A DNA stretch of 6,037 bases. Source: Spirochaetaceae bacterium (GTDB lineage: Bacteria > Spirochaetota > Spirochaetia > Treponematales > Breznakiellaceae). The notes below the pieces were generated by a model that was not told the DNA's origin, searched no databases, and saw only the letters and a list, made by a program, of their open reading frames with translations. The position numbers and the translations under genes are program-made. The stretch spans positions 1 to 6,037 of the forward strand of contig JAIRPH010000061.1 in NCBI GenBank assembly GCA_031257135.1, in the 5' to 3' direction. Of the stretch, positions 4,828 to 6,037 are shown in pieces (the first letter of the stretch is position 1; every line of letters starts with the position of its first letter).

Positions 4828-6037
4828 ATGATTTTTAAGGCGCGTTTCCGGACCGGTTCAGATACTGAATATCAACTGTTAAGTACCCACCTTGAAGAGG
4901 CGGGTATGTATGCAGAACTTTTCGCCAAAAAGATCGGGCTTTCCAAGCCGGCTCTTTTGACCGCGCTTGTTCACGATCTGGGCAAATTTTCAAGCATTTG
5001 GCAAAAATATCTTGAGAAGAGCCATAAGGAAGGCAGAAAAGGCAAACCGGAAGATCACAGCACGGCAGGCGGGCAGTATCTGTACGAGGCGATAAAAGAA
5101 AAATTCGGCGATGCCGGCGAATTGATCGGGCAGTTTCTCGCCGCCTGCGTTATATACCACCACGGCTCCGGACTTCCCGACGTGATTGGACTCGACGGCA
5201 CGCCCCGGCTTTACAACCGGCTCTTGAAAGACCGTGAAAAAACTCATATTGACGAAGCCGCCGCAAATCTTGACCCTACGATAAAACAAAAAATTGACGC
5301 CCTGCTTTCTGATCCCAATTTTATCTCTGAAACCGCGGAAACCCTGAACCGGCTTATGGATGCGCCGGTTAAAGACGCTATGGATACGCCGGTCAAAAAT
5401 GCCCGGTATTTTAATCTGGGTCTCAGCGTCCGCGCTTTGTCCAGTTGCCTGATTGACGGAGACCGGCGATCCAGCGCGCTTGACGACCGGGAAATATCGG
5501 TCAGGCTGGAGGAGGCCGCGGCGCAAGCGGACTGGACGGCGTTGCTGAAACGCCTTGAGGATCATCTTGCCGGACTGCCCGCCGAAGGGAAGATAAACGA
5601 AATCCGCCGGAAAGTTTCGGAACGGTGCGCCGCGTTTGCGGAACAAGGGGACGGCGTTTACACCCTCACCGCGGCGACCGGCGCGGGAAAAACGCTGGCG
5701 TCTCTGCGCTATGCCCTTACCCTCGCTGAACGGGCCAGCAAAGATCATATTGCGGAACGGGCCGGCAAAGATCATATTTTTATCATCGCGCCGTATACGT
5801 CAATTCTGGATCAGAACGCCGATATAATCCGCGGTATTCTTGACCCGGCGGGTGAAAACGGCGAAATTGTACTTGAACACCATTCAAACCTTGAGAAAGG
5901 CGAACAAACGGAGCATTTCGCCGATTCATCTGAGACTTGGAATACGCCGGTTATTATTACGACTATGGTACAGTTTCTGGAGACCCTTTTCGGCTCAGGC
6001 ACCCGGAAAATCAGGCGGATGCATCAGCTTGCGAATT
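4828..6037 (+). CDS. cas3: CRISPR-associated nuclease-helicase Cas3, type I-C, 5' part
   Basis: The open frame runs from ATG 4828 to the right edge (403 complete codons), roughly the first half of a protein usually 700-800 residues long. Residues 1 to about 215 form the HD nuclease domain: His21 (STHLEEAG), the His49-Asp50 pair (ALVHDLGKF), Lys53, His77 (DHSTAGG), His111-His112 (IYHHGSG) and a C-terminal Asp210 (CLIDGDR, where DAD is more usual). These residues bind the metal ions that cut the displaced DNA strand. The helicase part begins with Walker A, TAATGAGKT (281-289), then motif Ia, APYTSILDQNA (321-331), and VIITTMVQFLETLFG (375-389). The window ends just before the expected DEAH/Walker B box. 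Cas3 is recruited by the Cascade complex to unwind and degrade target DNA. Type I-C is supported by the adjacent repeat; cas5, cas8c and cas7 are expected downstream. Two short in-frame tandem duplications are present (residues 177-192 and 300-317). Confidence 0.95.
   Translation, partial: MIFKARFRTGSDTEYQLLSTHLEEAGMYAELFAKKIGLSKPALLTALVHDLGKFSSIWQKYLEKSHKEGRKGKPEDHSTAGGQYLYEAIKEKFGDAGELIGQFLAACVIYHHGSGLPDVIGLDGTPRLYNRLLKDREKTHIDEAAANLDPTIKQKIDALLSDPNFISETAETLNRLMDAPVKDAMDTPVKNARYFNLGLSVRALSSCLIDGDRRSSALDDREISVRLEEAAAQADWTALLKRLEDHLAGLPAEGKINEIRRKVSERCAAFAEQGDGVYTLTAATGAGKTLASLRYALTLAERASKDHIAERAGKDHIFIIAPYTSILDQNADIIRGILDPAGENGEIVLEHHSNLEKGEQTEHFADSSETWNTPVIITTMVQFLETLFGSGTRKIRRMHQLAN
5356..5403 (+). 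repeat. 24-bp tandem duplication inside cas3
   Basis: Two adjacent 24-bp copies encode MDAPVKDA and MDTPVKNA (residues 177-184 and 185-192). They lie in the linker part of the HD domain, before the Asp210 helix, so the duplication need not disturb the active site. The copies differ at four bases, so it is not very recent. Confidence 0.8.
5725..5778 (+). repeat. 27-bp tandem duplication inside cas3
   Basis: Two adjacent 27-bp copies encode AERASKDHI and AERAGKDHI (residues 300-308 and 309-317), differing at only two bases. The pair sits between Walker A and motif Ia of the helicase, a surface position where an insertion may be tolerated. The near identity suggests a recent slippage event. Confidence 0.85.

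Noticed and set aside
4643..4828. 61-residue minus-strand frame across the repeat region and cas3 promoter
   Set aside because: It covers the CRISPR repeat, terminator and promoter, is AT-driven in composition, and has no ribosome binding site or family similarity.
4990..5775. Long minus-strand open frame of 261 residues antisense to cas3
   Set aside because: It lies fully inside cas3, whose HD and helicase motifs are unambiguous. The antisense translation is Arg/Phe-rich, matches no family and includes the reversed tandem duplications.

Overview
The window looks like a chromosomal accessory region of a host-associated spirochaete, most likely a Treponema of the termite-gut type. This is inferred from the moderate GC of the genes, a lipoprotein with a relaxed spirochaete-style lipobox, an exported protein joining CsgG/LpoB-like repeats to a formylglycine-generating-enzyme (FGE) fold, and a type I-C CRISPR locus. 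No 16S or other taxonomic marker is present, so the assignment is tentative.

Layout: (1) Bases 1-559, minus strand, hold the N-terminal part of an IS5-family transposase that is clearly a pseudogene and continues off the left edge. (2) Bases 560-934 have no gene I can defend. (3) Bases 935-4415 are a tight three-gene minus-strand operon, all for exported proteins. In transcription order these are a two-repeat N-terminal region fused to an FGE/SUMF1-like domain that lacks the catalytic cysteines, then a 399-residue lipoprotein, then a protein of five TPR repeats. The gaps are 4 and 12 bases. (4) Bases 4416-4827 are an AT-rich divergent intergenic region. (5) From 4828 to the right edge runs the start of a type I-C cas3 (HD nuclease plus the first helicase motifs), cut off by the window.

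The most interesting part is inside the divergent intergenic region. One complete 32-bp type I-C CRISPR repeat (4663-4694) sits alone upstream of cas3, whereas I-C arrays usually lie downstream of cas2. A near-consensus sigma-70 promoter (TTGAAA, 17 bp, TATACT) is placed to start transcription 2-4 bases before the repeat. About 24-50 bases after the repeat there is a hairpin followed by seven T. Read together, this is a self-contained gene for a small crRNA-like RNA of about 85 nt: repeat, a spacer of up to about 35 nt, terminator. It ends 21 bp before the -35 box of the cas3 promoter. This arrangement resembles the CRISPR-resembling Cas-regulating RNAs (CreR type) known from other type I and type V systems. 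The alternative is a single-repeat relic of an array. The spacer has only a weak similarity to the cas3 -10 region, so autoregulation is a hypothesis.

Together, the right part would be the promoter-proximal end of a type I-C interference operon with a possible built-in RNA regulator. The minus-strand operon probably encodes an envelope-associated protein set of unknown function, and the IS remnant marks a recombination-prone edge.
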